Source: Pseudarthrobacter siccitolerans
GTDB lineage: Bacteria; Actinomycetota; Actinomycetes; Actinomycetales; Micrococcaceae
Assembly: GCF_030823375.1 (NCBI RefSeq)
Contig: NZ_JAUSXB010000001.1
Coordinates: forward strand, 434,001 to 498,000
Direction: 5' to 3'
Length of the DNA stretch: 64,000 bases
Shown: positions 1 through 6,874 of the stretch, piece by piece
Layout: each line of letters starts with the position of its first letter
How positions within the stretch are numbered: position 1 is the stretch's first letter
Translations under genes and position numbers: made by a program
The notes under the pieces: model-generated
What the model saw: the letters and a program-made list of their open reading frames with translations, nothing else
Databases searched by the model: none
What the model was told of the DNA's origin: nothing

Positions 1-287
1 TTCGGGGCCCCGACGATGTCATATCGGACGATGCTTTGGGCCAGGACCGTTCCGTTCATATCCAGGATCGCTCCGCGCTCGGAGGGAAGGACCGAAGCCT
101 GCGTCCGCAGGTCGGCCGCCTTGGAGGCAAAGCTTTCCGGGTCAAAGCCCTGGACCACAACGACACGGGCGGCTACCACCACGAGCAACGCCACCATGAA
201 GCAGAATCCGAGCCGGACACGCCTGGTCGCACGATGGGATTCGACCGGCGACCCGGCCGCGTAATTGGAAACGCCTGACTTCTGCAC
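1..287 (-). CDS. FtsI-like penicillin-binding protein (N-terminal 95 aa, runs off the window)
   Basis: Class B penicillin-binding protein, a membrane-anchored DD-transpeptidase that cross-links peptidoglycan. The visible part is an N-terminal cytoplasmic tail rich in Arg, one membrane segment (about residues 25-45), then the typical entry into the dimerisation domain: LPSERGAILDMNG followed by VLAQSIVRYDI. The catalytic SxxK/SxN/KTG motifs lie outside the window. The GTG start at 287 is chosen because an in-frame TAG lies 9-12 nt upstream and a TAGCGT box ends 6 nt before the GTG. The upstream neighbour is a degenerate lipoprotein, not ftsL/mraW, so this may be an extra class B PBP rather than the dcw-cluster ftsI. 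Confidence 0.8.
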   Translation of the reverse strand, partial: MQKSGVSNYAAGSPVESHRATRRVRLGFCFMVALLVVVAARVVVVQGFDPESFASKAADLRTQASVLPSERGAILDMNGTVLAQSIVRYDIVGAP

Positions 288-293
288 CCGACT

Positions 294-299
294 ACGCTA
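294..299 (-). promoter_or_regulatory. -10 box of leaderless PBP gene
   Basis: TAGCGT on the minus strand, 6 nt before the GTG at 287. The transcript would start at the start codon. Confidence 0.5.
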
Positions 300-452
300 G
301 TGGCCCGCTTCTGCTGGTCCACGCCGTCACCCGGACCCAAGGCACCAATGTGAGACATCACACTCTCTTTGCGCGGGGAATGGACAACGGGTGTGAATCG
401 CAGCGGTAAGTGGCGTTGTTTTCGTAGCGCTATAAGGCACGCTTGGTGCCGT

Positions 453-1217
453 TCAGCTGCTGCAGCATGACCTCCCCGCACTGTCAGAAGGTCGGGCGGT
501 CTGCTCCGTCCGTCCAATGTCTTTTAATGCCAGGGATTCGAGACGCAACCGCGAAAAACCCTGCGCTTCTCCACCGGGCGAGATTGCGTAGTAGACAGCG
601 GCATCATCGATTGACCCGTAAACCACACTTTTTTCGGCGGCTAGAGACAGGATAGCTGCTTGGGCGAGCACCTCCCCGGTGCTTGGACGCACGACGACGA
701 TGTCCCCGGTGTATTCGCCCCTTTGGACCCAAGAGACCAGGACATGGCTGGGGTTACGGACCATGTCCCGGATGTCCCGAAACTCACCCCATTGGCGGCG
801 TGCGCGGGTTTCTTTGGGTTCCGGCCAGCCGAGCCGCCTGATGCTGTTTTCCCAGTCTGCCTAAACAAGCCTCGATGTCGCGGCATCCACATAGACCACA
901 CCAGTGGAAGTCGTTGTGAATGACGCCACGCGAGCCGGTGCCCATCTGTTGTCCCCGACATATACGTTTCCCGCATCGGTGTAGAACAGGGCATCAGGGC
1001 CCCAGCCTTCGCGTGGGGCAACAGATAATTCAGATTTCGTAGTCGAAGGCACCGGAAAGGCCGAACCGGGAAGCGGTCGCTCCCCATCCGGCTCCTCATA
1101 GGTGCAGCCGCCGACCCAAAACGCCAATCCCAGGCTGACAATGAGCGCAGCTACACGCTGGCGCCCTGATTTACGACACCCGCACTGCTCACCTCCCACA
1201 CCTTCGAGGGGTGTCAT
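453..1217 (-). pseudogene. Secreted lipoprotein gene interrupted by an in-frame amber stop
   Basis: One reading frame encodes a lipoprotein signal peptide ending in the lipobox VGGC (followed by TYEEP), then a soluble domain with short Tyr/Asp/Gly strand-turn units (DALFYTDAGNVYVGD, GVVYVDAATS) that suggest a beta-propeller-like fold. A single TAG at 863-861 stops translation after DAATSRLV. Past it, the same frame continues without a shift to 453 with similar composition and further repeat-like units (GDIVVVRPSTGEVL, GSIDDAAVYYAISPGGE). This looks like one nonsense mutation in a roughly 250-residue gene, unless it is a sequencing error. The ATG at 1217 has GATGAGG upstream; further starts lie at 1226 and 1229. 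Function not recognised. Confidence 0.6.
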
Positions 1218-1533
1218 GGACCTCATCAATCCACCAAGCCGCTACAGGGTACTGTGAGGCCCCGCGGGAGGCCCCGAGATGGAATGCCGTCGCCTCAAGT
1301 CTCCTCCGACATAGAACCTGTGCCAATGAAGAGTTGTACGACGCCAAATTTTGGGGCAGCTTTTCACCGCCCGCGTCTAACTCGCCCGAGAGATCTTGGC
1401 GGGTGATTTTGGTCGAGGAAGCAGTCAATGTCAGGTAAACGCAAGTGGTGCTCGAGTTCCTGAAGGATCCAATCAGAAGTTTCGGGAACATAATTGGAAG
1501 TGGGCTGGGCGACATTCTCGGAGAGGAGAGGTC
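1218..1533. other. Intergenic stretch, no gene seen
   Basis: About 315 bases between the divergent broken lipoprotein gene and the small zinc-binding protein. No convincing ORF or RNA was found. It presumably carries both promoters. A CATAAT hexamer about 40 nt before the ATG at 1534 is the only -10-like element noticed on the plus strand. Confidence 0.4.
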
Positions 1534-1716
1534 ATGATCCGGGCCCTGCTGTGCAGGCTCAATATCGGGCACCACTGGCTGGTAGAAAGGACGCCCGACG
1601 CCGGGTTCCGACGACGTTGCACCAGGTGCGGCAAGTACGACCGCCGCAGTCAAAGCTGGTCCGGGCACCTGGAAGCTGGAGACCGCCCCGGCAATCCATG
1701 GGGTCCGGCTGATTGA
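1534..1716 (+). CDS. Small C-H-C-C zinc-ribbon-like protein, copy 1 (60 aa)
   Basis: Begins MIRALLCRLNIGHHW and carries C7, H13/H14, C29 and C32 (CTRCGK), a spacing that fits a single small zinc site; the C-terminal tail is polar and probably disordered. The ATG is preceded by GGAGAGGAGAG. The TGA stop shares one base with the ATG of the downstream lipoprotein gene (TGATG), so the two are probably translationally coupled. A paralogue with the same four positions is encoded at 2890-3063 on the other strand. No function is known to me for this family; the zinc site is inferred from residue spacing only. Confidence 0.6.
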   Translation: MIRALLCRLNIGHHWLVERTPDAGFRRRCTRCGKYDRRSQSWSGHLEAGDRPGNPWGPAD

Positions 1717-2840
1717 TGAACAAGCACGCTGCGGTACTGGCCGTGACTCTTGTGCTTTCCGGCTGTACATTCGGCACCCCTGACGAAACAGCCACCACCC
1801 CGGCTGTGAACCTTGCCGCCCCGCTGGAGGCTTTTGCCGCCGACGCGTCCACACAAGGTGCGTCCGCTGTTGTCTTCCATGTGCGTAATGGGGACCGGCA
1901 GGAGCTAAGGGCCACCGGGGTAAAAGACCTGGAATCCAACGCGAAGGCGGTCCCTACGGACAAGACCTGGATCCTCGGGGCAGGGACACCCATGGTGGCC
2001 GTGTCCATGATGAAGCTGGTGGAGGCTGGCACGGTGCACCTGGACGATCCCGTCTCGGTGCATCTGCCCGAGTTCACAGCCATCTTCCCGGCGTGGGACC
2101 GCGTCAGGGTGCGGGACCTGTTGGGCAGTACCTCCGGACTGCCCGACTACTTTCCGCCCCTGATTGAATCCAGGACTCTGGACGAGCTCCAGACGCTCCC
2201 CTTGACCTTCGAGGAACGACTTCGAATTGCCGCCGGGGTGGATCTGCCACCAGGGCCCGTGTCCTATTTTGTGTGGTCTGCGACGGACTGGGAAGTGATG
2301 GGCTGGCTGCTGGAACGCAAACACAACCGCAGACTCGAAGAGGTTCTCGCCAAGGATGTCTTTGAGCCGGCAGGAATGGGCAACACCCGCGTGGCGGCGG
2401 CAGGGCAGCCGCCCGAACCCATGCTGCATGGGTACGTGCTGGAGGACGGGAACAGGCGCGGCTTCACGCGTATTGACGCGCTTACCGGATCAGCTGATTC
2501 CGGCGTCATTTCAACAGTTCAAGACCTCAGCAAATTCTTGGCGGCCCTCACCACGGGGCGGCTCATCCGCGAGGACACTTGGAACAGCATGGTAGAGGCC
2601 GAGCCGTTTTCTTTGGGTGGCATCAGCCCACGCGACGATATCTGCCCGGGCACACACCACGTCATCGCGTCCGGGGGCGGAGGGCCGTACAGTGTCCAGT
2701 CTGTTTCCTCTTCAGACGGGCAACGGCAGGTGACTGTGGCTACGGTGCTTCCGCCCCGGGAACTGAACGTCACAGACGCGCCTCCGCTGGTCCCCGAGAT
2801 GGAGGACGCTATCCTGCAGACAGCCAGAAGCATGTGCTAG
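1716..2840 (+). CDS. Beta-lactamase/PBP-fold lipoprotein, apparently catalytically dead
   Basis: 374 residues with a lipoprotein signal peptide (lipobox LSGC) and the overall layout of the serine beta-lactamase/AmpC-type family: LDDPV after the first helix, RVRDLLGSTSGLPDY, then the C-terminal SGVISTVQDLSKFL block. Aligned on LVEAG-LDDPV, the catalytic SxxK position reads GAGT. The Tyr-x-Asn position reads WSA in the SYFVWSATDW block, and the usual HxG before the last strand reads ASGGGG. All three motifs are therefore substituted, so it is likely a binding or regulatory pseudo-enzyme at the outer membrane face. The ATG at 1716 overlaps the stop of the zinc-ribbon gene; a TTG at 1713 is the alternative. 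Confidence 0.75.
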   Translation: MNKHAAVLAVTLVLSGCTFGTPDETATTPAVNLAAPLEAFAADASTQGASAVVFHVRNGDRQELRATGVKDLESNAKAVPTDKTWILGAGTPMVAVSMMKLVEAGTVHLDDPVSVHLPEFTAIFPAWDRVRVRDLLGSTSGLPDYFPPLIESRTLDELQTLPLTFEERLRIAAGVDLPPGPVSYFVWSATDWEVMGWLLERKHNRRLEEVLAKDVFEPAGMGNTRVAAAGQPPEPMLHGYVLEDGNRRGFTRIDALTGSADSGVISTVQDLSKFLAALTTGRLIREDTWNSMVEAEPFSLGGISPRDDICPGTHHVIASGGGGPYSVQSVSSSDGQRQVTVATVLPPRELNVTDAPPLVPEMEDAILQTARSMC

Positions 2841-2889
2841 CTGGAGCACCAATCCGCCGGAGCATTCATATAGGTGCGGAAGGATGGCC

Positions 2890-3063
2890 TCAGCCTCCTG
2901 CCGTCGGCCCTATCCAGGCACTGAAGTTGCCTCCTGTTCCACCTCCGCCACTATCGTCATCCTTGCCGCATCGGCGGCAGCGTTTATAAATCCCGCCGTC
3001 TTCGGCATGTTCGAGATGCCATTCGTGCCGAATGTTCAGCTTGCACAGCAGGGCCTGGATCAT
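2890..3063 (-). CDS. Small C-H-C-C zinc-ribbon-like protein, copy 2 (57 aa)
   Basis: Starts MIQALLCKLNIRHEW and keeps C7, H13, C29 and C32 (CRRCGK) in exactly the same register as the copy at 1534, then a Gly-rich tail. The ATG at 3063 is preceded by CGGAGG with 5 nt spacing. It converges on the beta-lactamase-like lipoprotein gene, so two paralogues of the same microprotein flank that gene in inverted orientation. Codon use matches the neighbouring genes. Function unknown; the paralogy supports both short ORFs being real. Confidence 0.6.
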   Translation of the reverse strand: MIQALLCKLNIRHEWHLEHAEDGGIYKRCRRCGKDDDSGGGGTGGNFSAWIGPTAGG

Positions 3064-3201
3064 GACAGCCTCCGATTTACATCGCAGGGCTCTGTACCTC
3101 TAATGATGGCCTCCGCTCCCTCGCTGGGGAAGTGGCAGTTTGGGCGAGGCATTGTCGCCGACGGTCCAAAACTGGGACCCCCGTTCCAAACGATTGGGTG
3201 G

Positions 3202-3413
3202 GTGATCACAGCGGAGGATTGGGCGCGTATTAGGCGGTTGCATCTGGCCCAGGGTGAATCGATGAGGTCGATAGCTGCGCGGCTGAGGATCACCAGGAAC
3301 ACCATGGCGAAGGCAGTCTTGCTGGGGGTCCGCCAACATATGTCCAGGCGCCACAGGACTCCGGGATCAAAGGTGTGGAGCGGGCAATTCGTGGGCTGCT
3401 GCGCCCTCTTTAG
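3202..3413 (+). pseudogene. IS21-family istA transposase remnant
   Basis: From the GTG at 3202 the frame reads VITAEDWARIRRLHLAQGES, MRSIAARLRITRNTMAKAV, which is the N-terminal helix-turn-helix of IS21 IstA. Near 3328 the homology moves to another frame (GPPTYVQAPQDSG then VERAIRGLLRPL), matching the next IstA segment, and ends at a TAG at 3411. Only about 65 residues of an approximately 500-residue transposase survive, with one frameshift. No istB, integrase catalytic core or terminal repeats were found. It sits next to a tRNA gene, a common insertion neighbourhood. Confidence 0.75.
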
Positions 3414-3454
3414 AGCGCCCAGATTAGGGGAAACAGGTCTCGCGTGGCTGGAGA

Positions 3455-3494
3455 CACAAAAAAGCCCCGGAAAATCACTGATTTTCCGGGGCTT
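3455..3494 (-). terminator. Rho-independent terminator of tRNA-Leu
   Basis: A perfect 16-bp stem with a 1-nt centre (3462-3477 / 3479-3494, core AAGCCCCGGAAAATCA) lies immediately 3' of the tRNA. On the minus strand it is followed by a run of T residues. Confidence 0.9.
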
Positions 3495-3501
3495 CCCTTT
3501 G

Positions 3502-3584
3502 TGCGCGGAGGGGGACTTGAACCCCCACCCCCTTTCGAGGACTAGCACCTCAAGCTAGCGCGTCTGCCATTCCGCCACCCGCGC
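3502..3584 (-). tRNA. tRNA-Leu(GAG)
   Basis: An 83-nt class II tRNA. The acceptor stem GCGCGGG pairs with TCCGCGC (one G-U). The D arm is GGCGGAATGGCAGACGC. The anticodon stem-loop CTAGC-TTGAGGT-GCTAG gives anticodon GAG (codon CUC/CUU). A long variable arm and the T arm GGTTCAAGTCC follow. The discriminator is A and CCA is not encoded. A strong terminator follows directly, so it appears to be a single-gene transcript. Confidence 0.95.
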
Positions 3585-3756
3585 AGGTGGTAATCCGGGA
3601 ACCGATTCCGCCTTTCAGCGTTTCGCGTTTCTCCGAAGCAGCGAGAAAAACTCTAACACGAACTTTCCTGAAACATCGAATCGGCCCAAGTGGGTAGGCT
3701 GAGGGCAGCGAATCGGCGCTGCGCCACCCCGTCATTCCCCTGTAAGGAGCTTCCAC

Positions 3757-5061
3757 ATGCCTGATGTCCTGCCCGAGGATGAAGTTGTCCGGATCTGCCA
3801 GGAGCTCATCCGGATAGACACCTCAAACTATGGTGACGGGACAGGGCCAGGGGAGCGGGCTGCGGCTGAGTATGCTGCCGGGCTCATCGAGGAAGTCGGC
3901 ATGGAAGCCGAGATCTTCGAGTCAGCGCCGGGCAGGGCCAACGTGGTCACCCGGATGGCCGGCGAGGATCCTTCGGCCAGTGCCCTGGTGGTCCACGGCC
4001 ACCTCGACGTGGTTCCGGCCCTCAAGGACCAGTGGTCTGTGGACCCGTTCGGCGCCGAACTGAAAGACGGGCTCATCTGGGGCCGCGGCGCCGTCGACAT
4101 GAAGGACATGGACGCCATGATCCTTGCCGTTCTCCGGAACTTCGCCCGCACGGGCAAAAAGCCCAAGCGCGACATCATCTTTGCCTTCTTCGCTGACGAG
4201 GAGGCGGGCGGAGCATTGGGTGCCCGCTATGCGGTAGACAAGCGTCCGGAACTTTTCGAGGGTGCCACCGAGGCCATCTCCGAAGTGGGCGGGTTCTCGG
4301 CAACCATTGGCGGTCAGCGCACCTACCTGCTGCAGACGGCGGAAAAGGGCATCTCCTGGCTGCGCCTGGTAGCCCACGGCAGGGCCGGCCACGGCTCCCA
4401 GATCAACACTGACAACGCTGTTACCCGCCTCGCGGCAGCCGTAACCCGCATCGGCGAATACAAGTGGCCCATCGAACTGACCCCCACTACCAGGCAGTTC
4501 CTGGACGGCGTGACCGAACTCACCGGGGTGGAGTTCGACGCCGACAACCCGGACCTCCTGCTGAACCAGCTGGGAACGGTGGCGCGCTTCGTTGGTGCCA
4601 CCCTGCAGAACACCACCAACCCCACACTTCTCAAGGGCGGCTACAAACACAACGTCATCCCGGAATCCGCGGAGGCGCTCATCGACTGCCGCACCTTGCC
4701 CGGGCAGGAGGAACACGTCCTGGAAATCGTGCGGGACCTGGCAGGAACCGGGGTGGACGTCAGCTACGTCCATAACGACGTATCCCTTGAGGTCCCCTTC
4801 GCCGGCAACCTGGTGGACTCCATGATCGATGCCCTGCACTCGGAGGACCCCGGCGCCAAGGTGCTGCCGTACACGCTCTCCGGCGGCACGGACAACAAGT
4901 CCCTCAGCCGGCTCGGCATCACCGGCTACGGCTTTGCACCGCTGATGCTGCCGGACGAGCTGGACTTCACCGGCATGTTCCACGGCGTGGACGAGCGCGT
5001 ACCCGCGGATTCGCTCAAATTCGGCGCCCGGGTGCTCAACACCCTGCTCACCAACTACTGA
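3757..5061 (+). CDS. M20/M25/M40 family zinc peptidase
   Basis: 434-residue metallo-hydrolase of the ArgE/DapE/carboxypeptidase G2 group, which removes an amino acid or acyl group from peptides and N-acyl amino acids in the cytoplasm. Metal-site motifs are visible: HGHLDVVP (first His-x-Asp), GRGAVDMKD (bridging Asp), DEEAGG (catalytic and metal Glu) and, near the end, FHGVDERVP. The dimerisation (lid) domain lies between. AAGGAG precedes the ATG by 8 nt, and a TAGGCT at 3695-3700 may be the -10 box. The acyl-CoA dehydrogenase gene follows after 5 nt, so they probably share a transcript. Substrate cannot be told from sequence. Confidence 0.9.
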   Translation: MPDVLPEDEVVRICQELIRIDTSNYGDGTGPGERAAAEYAAGLIEEVGMEAEIFESAPGRANVVTRMAGEDPSASALVVHGHLDVVPALKDQWSVDPFGAELKDGLIWGRGAVDMKDMDAMILAVLRNFARTGKKPKRDIIFAFFADEEAGGALGARYAVDKRPELFEGATEAISEVGGFSATIGGQRTYLLQTAEKGISWLRLVAHGRAGHGSQINTDNAVTRLAAAVTRIGEYKWPIELTPTTRQFLDGVTELTGVEFDADNPDLLLNQLGTVARFVGATLQNTTNPTLLKGGYKHNVIPESAEALIDCRTLPGQEEHVLEIVRDLAGTGVDVSYVHNDVSLEVPFAGNLVDSMIDALHSEDPGAKVLPYTLSGGTDNKSLSRLGITGYGFAPLMLPDELDFTGMFHGVDERVPADSLKFGARVLNTLLTNY

Positions 5062-5066
5062 GCAGC

Positions 5067-6233
5067 GTGGCCATGACCCCGGATGAGATCCTGCCCGAGG
5101 AATTGCTGGAACGGATCCGCGGCAGGGCCGCCGGATACGACAGGGACAACGAGTTCTTCCAGGAGGACCTGGAAGAACTTGTTGAGGCCGGGTACCTGAA
5201 ACTTTTTGTCCCCGCGGACGACGGCGGGAAGGGACTTGGCCTCGCGGCGGCGGCGCAGTGCCAGCGCAGGCTGGCAACGGCTGCCCCCGCCACCGCCCTG
5301 GCGGTGAACATGCACCTGGTGTGGACCGGCGTCGCGCAGGTCCTTGGCGCGCGAGGGGACGCTTCGCTGGACTTTGTCCTCAAGGAAGCTGCCGAAGGAG
5401 AAGTCTTCGCCTTCGGCAACTCCGAAGGCGGCAATGATTCGGTCCTCTTCGACTCCCGCACCGTCGCGCAGCCCCAGCCCGGGGGCGGCTACACCTTCAC
5501 CGGAACCAAGATCTTCACCAGCCTGTCGCCGGCCTGGACGAGGCTGGGAATCTTCGGAAAGGACGCTTCCGGCAGGGACGGCGACGGCGAACTCGTCCAC
5601 GGTTTCATCACCCGGGAAACGCCGGGTTACGGCATCCTTGATGACTGGGACACGCTCGGCATGCGTGCCAGCCAATCCAGCACCACTGTCCTGGACGGTG
5701 TTGCAGTCCCGGGAGACCGGATCTTCCGCAAGCTCCCCGTAGGTCCCAGCCCGGACCCGCTGATCTTCGCCATCTTCGCGTGCTTCGAGACACTGCTGGC
5801 CGCCGTCTACACCGGCCTGGGGGAGCGGGCGCTGGCCGTGGGGGTTGAGACGGTGAAGCGCCGGACTTCCTTCAAGAATGCCGGACGCAGCTACGCGCAG
5901 GACCCGGATATCCGCTGGAAGGTCGCGGAAGCGGCGATGGCCATGGACAACCTGTACCCGCAGCTGGCATCCGTAGCGGGCGACGTCGACAACCTCGCAG
6001 ACCACGGCCCGCAGTGGTTCCCGAAGCTCGTAGGCCTGAAGGTCAACGCCACGGAAACGGCACGGCGCGTAGTGGACCTGGCCATCCGGGTCAGCGGGGG
6101 ATCAAGCTACTTCCGGGGATCCGAACTCGAACGGCTCTACCGGGACGTCCTGGCGGGTATGTTCCATCCGTCCGACGACGAGTCGGCCCACAACACCGTG
6201 GCCAACGCCTGGCTGGGTCCGCTCGAAGAATAG
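5067..6233 (+). CDS. Acyl-CoA dehydrogenase family flavoprotein
   Basis: 388-residue FAD enzyme with the three-domain layout of the family: an all-alpha N-terminal domain, a beta-barrel with the FAD-contacting segment (GTKIFTSLSPAWTRLGIFG) and MRASQSSTTVLDGVAVP, and a C-terminal four-helix domain ending RVSGGSSYFRGSELERLYRD. The likely reaction is alpha,beta-dehydrogenation of an acyl-CoA or a related flavin oxidation. It is close to the DszC/IBD-like acyl-CoA dehydrogenases that lack an obvious catalytic Glu, so the substrate is open. Start codons GTG 5067 and ATG 5073 are both possible; it lies 5 nt after the M20 peptidase stop. Confidence 0.8.
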   Translation: MAMTPDEILPEELLERIRGRAAGYDRDNEFFQEDLEELVEAGYLKLFVPADDGGKGLGLAAAAQCQRRLATAAPATALAVNMHLVWTGVAQVLGARGDASLDFVLKEAAEGEVFAFGNSEGGNDSVLFDSRTVAQPQPGGGYTFTGTKIFTSLSPAWTRLGIFGKDASGRDGDGELVHGFITRETPGYGILDDWDTLGMRASQSSTTVLDGVAVPGDRIFRKLPVGPSPDPLIFAIFACFETLLAAVYTGLGERALAVGVETVKRRTSFKNAGRSYAQDPDIRWKVAEAAMAMDNLYPQLASVAGDVDNLADHGPQWFPKLVGLKVNATETARRVVDLAIRVSGGSSYFRGSELERLYRDVLAGMFHPSDDESAHNTVANAWLGPLEE

Positions 6234-6286
6234 AGGCAGCCGGGCGGGTTCACCTCTTTTAATTACACCGCCGCTAGGCTCCCTAA

Positions 6287-6520
6287 CTAGACGGTCCGCT
6301 GGACTTGCATGACGCGGCGGCGCAGCCAGAACCGCCTGCCTCCGCCCAGGTACAGCTTGCTGCGCTCCAGCTCCCACTTGCCGTATTCGGAGTGTTCCAC
6401 CAGCCGGCGCCTTGCCTCATGCAGTGAATCCACAGGGCTGACCGTCAGTACGAGGTACTCGTACTGCTTCGCATAGTCCCGTTCCCGCTGGACCGAGCTG
6501 GTGAGAAATTGTTCCTTCAT
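6287..6520 (-). CDS. DUF5703 family protein (77 aa)
   Basis: Small basic actinobacterial protein with the family core: QYEYLVLTVSP, EARRRLVEHSEYGKWELERS and LYLGGGRRFWLRRRVMQVQRTV. No transmembrane segment or catalytic motif is visible. The ATG at 6520 has GGAGAG 5-6 nt upstream. It is divergently placed from the acidic protein at 6561 with only 40 nt between the start codons. Function unknown; the family assignment is from recall of the conserved C-terminal pattern. Confidence 0.75.
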   Translation of the reverse strand: MKEQFLTSSVQRERDYAKQYEYLVLTVSPVDSLHEARRRLVEHSEYGKWELERSKLYLGGGRRFWLRRRVMQVQRTV

Positions 6521-6548
6521 TTGCTCTCCATTTTCGTCCTTTTCCGGC

Positions 6549-6554
6549 TAACGT
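6549..6554 (+). promoter_or_regulatory. -10 box, leaderless small acidic protein gene
   Basis: TAACGT, 6 nt before the ATG at 6561; no Shine-Dalgarno sequence in between. Confidence 0.5.
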
Positions 6555-6560
6555 GAAGTC

Positions 6561-6833
6561 ATGAGCATCGATCCGCGTGTCGCGCTTCAGTCCTTGACCA
6601 CCGCTTTGGAAGAACACCTTATAGCAGCATCGAACCGACGCGGAGATGGTGATCCATCCGTGGAGGCGGCGTTTTTCGCAGTTGCCGATGCCTTTGAAGT
6701 CTATGAGGACGCCCTCTACGAGGCCTACAACGAGGTCACGCCGCTCCAGGTCTTTGATGACGAGGACGACGAGGATGAAGAAAGCGATGTTGACGACGAG
6801 GACCTTGAAATTGTTGAGGACCGGAACGTCTGA
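6561..6833 (+). CDS. Hypothetical small acidic protein (90 aa)
   Basis: The N-terminal half is amphipathic helical (VALQSLTTALEEHLIAASNRR, then AAFFAVADAFEVYEDALYEAY). The last third is an uninterrupted Asp/Glu tract (about residues 67-85), strongly negative and presumably disordered. Such tails are typical of nucleic-acid mimics or ribosome/RNAP-associated proteins, but nothing here shows a function. It is a stand-alone gene with its own promoter, divergent from the DUF5703 gene. Confidence 0.7.
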   Translation: MSIDPRVALQSLTTALEEHLIAASNRRGDGDPSVEAAFFAVADAFEVYEDALYEAYNEVTPLQVFDDEDDEDEESDVDDEDLEIVEDRNV

Positions 6834-6874
6834 CAACAAGGCACCCCGAGCGGACCCGTGAGCAGCGAAAGCCC

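Noticed and set aside
1995..2010. SMMK in the beta-lactamase-like lipoprotein as the catalytic SxxK
   Set aside because: It is 12 residues from the LDDPV landmark instead of about 21 and would fall in the middle of the helix, so it is judged coincidental.
3100..3548. Minus-strand frames across the IS21 remnant and tRNA-Leu
   Set aside because: They read through a tRNA gene and a terminator hairpin and show no domain.
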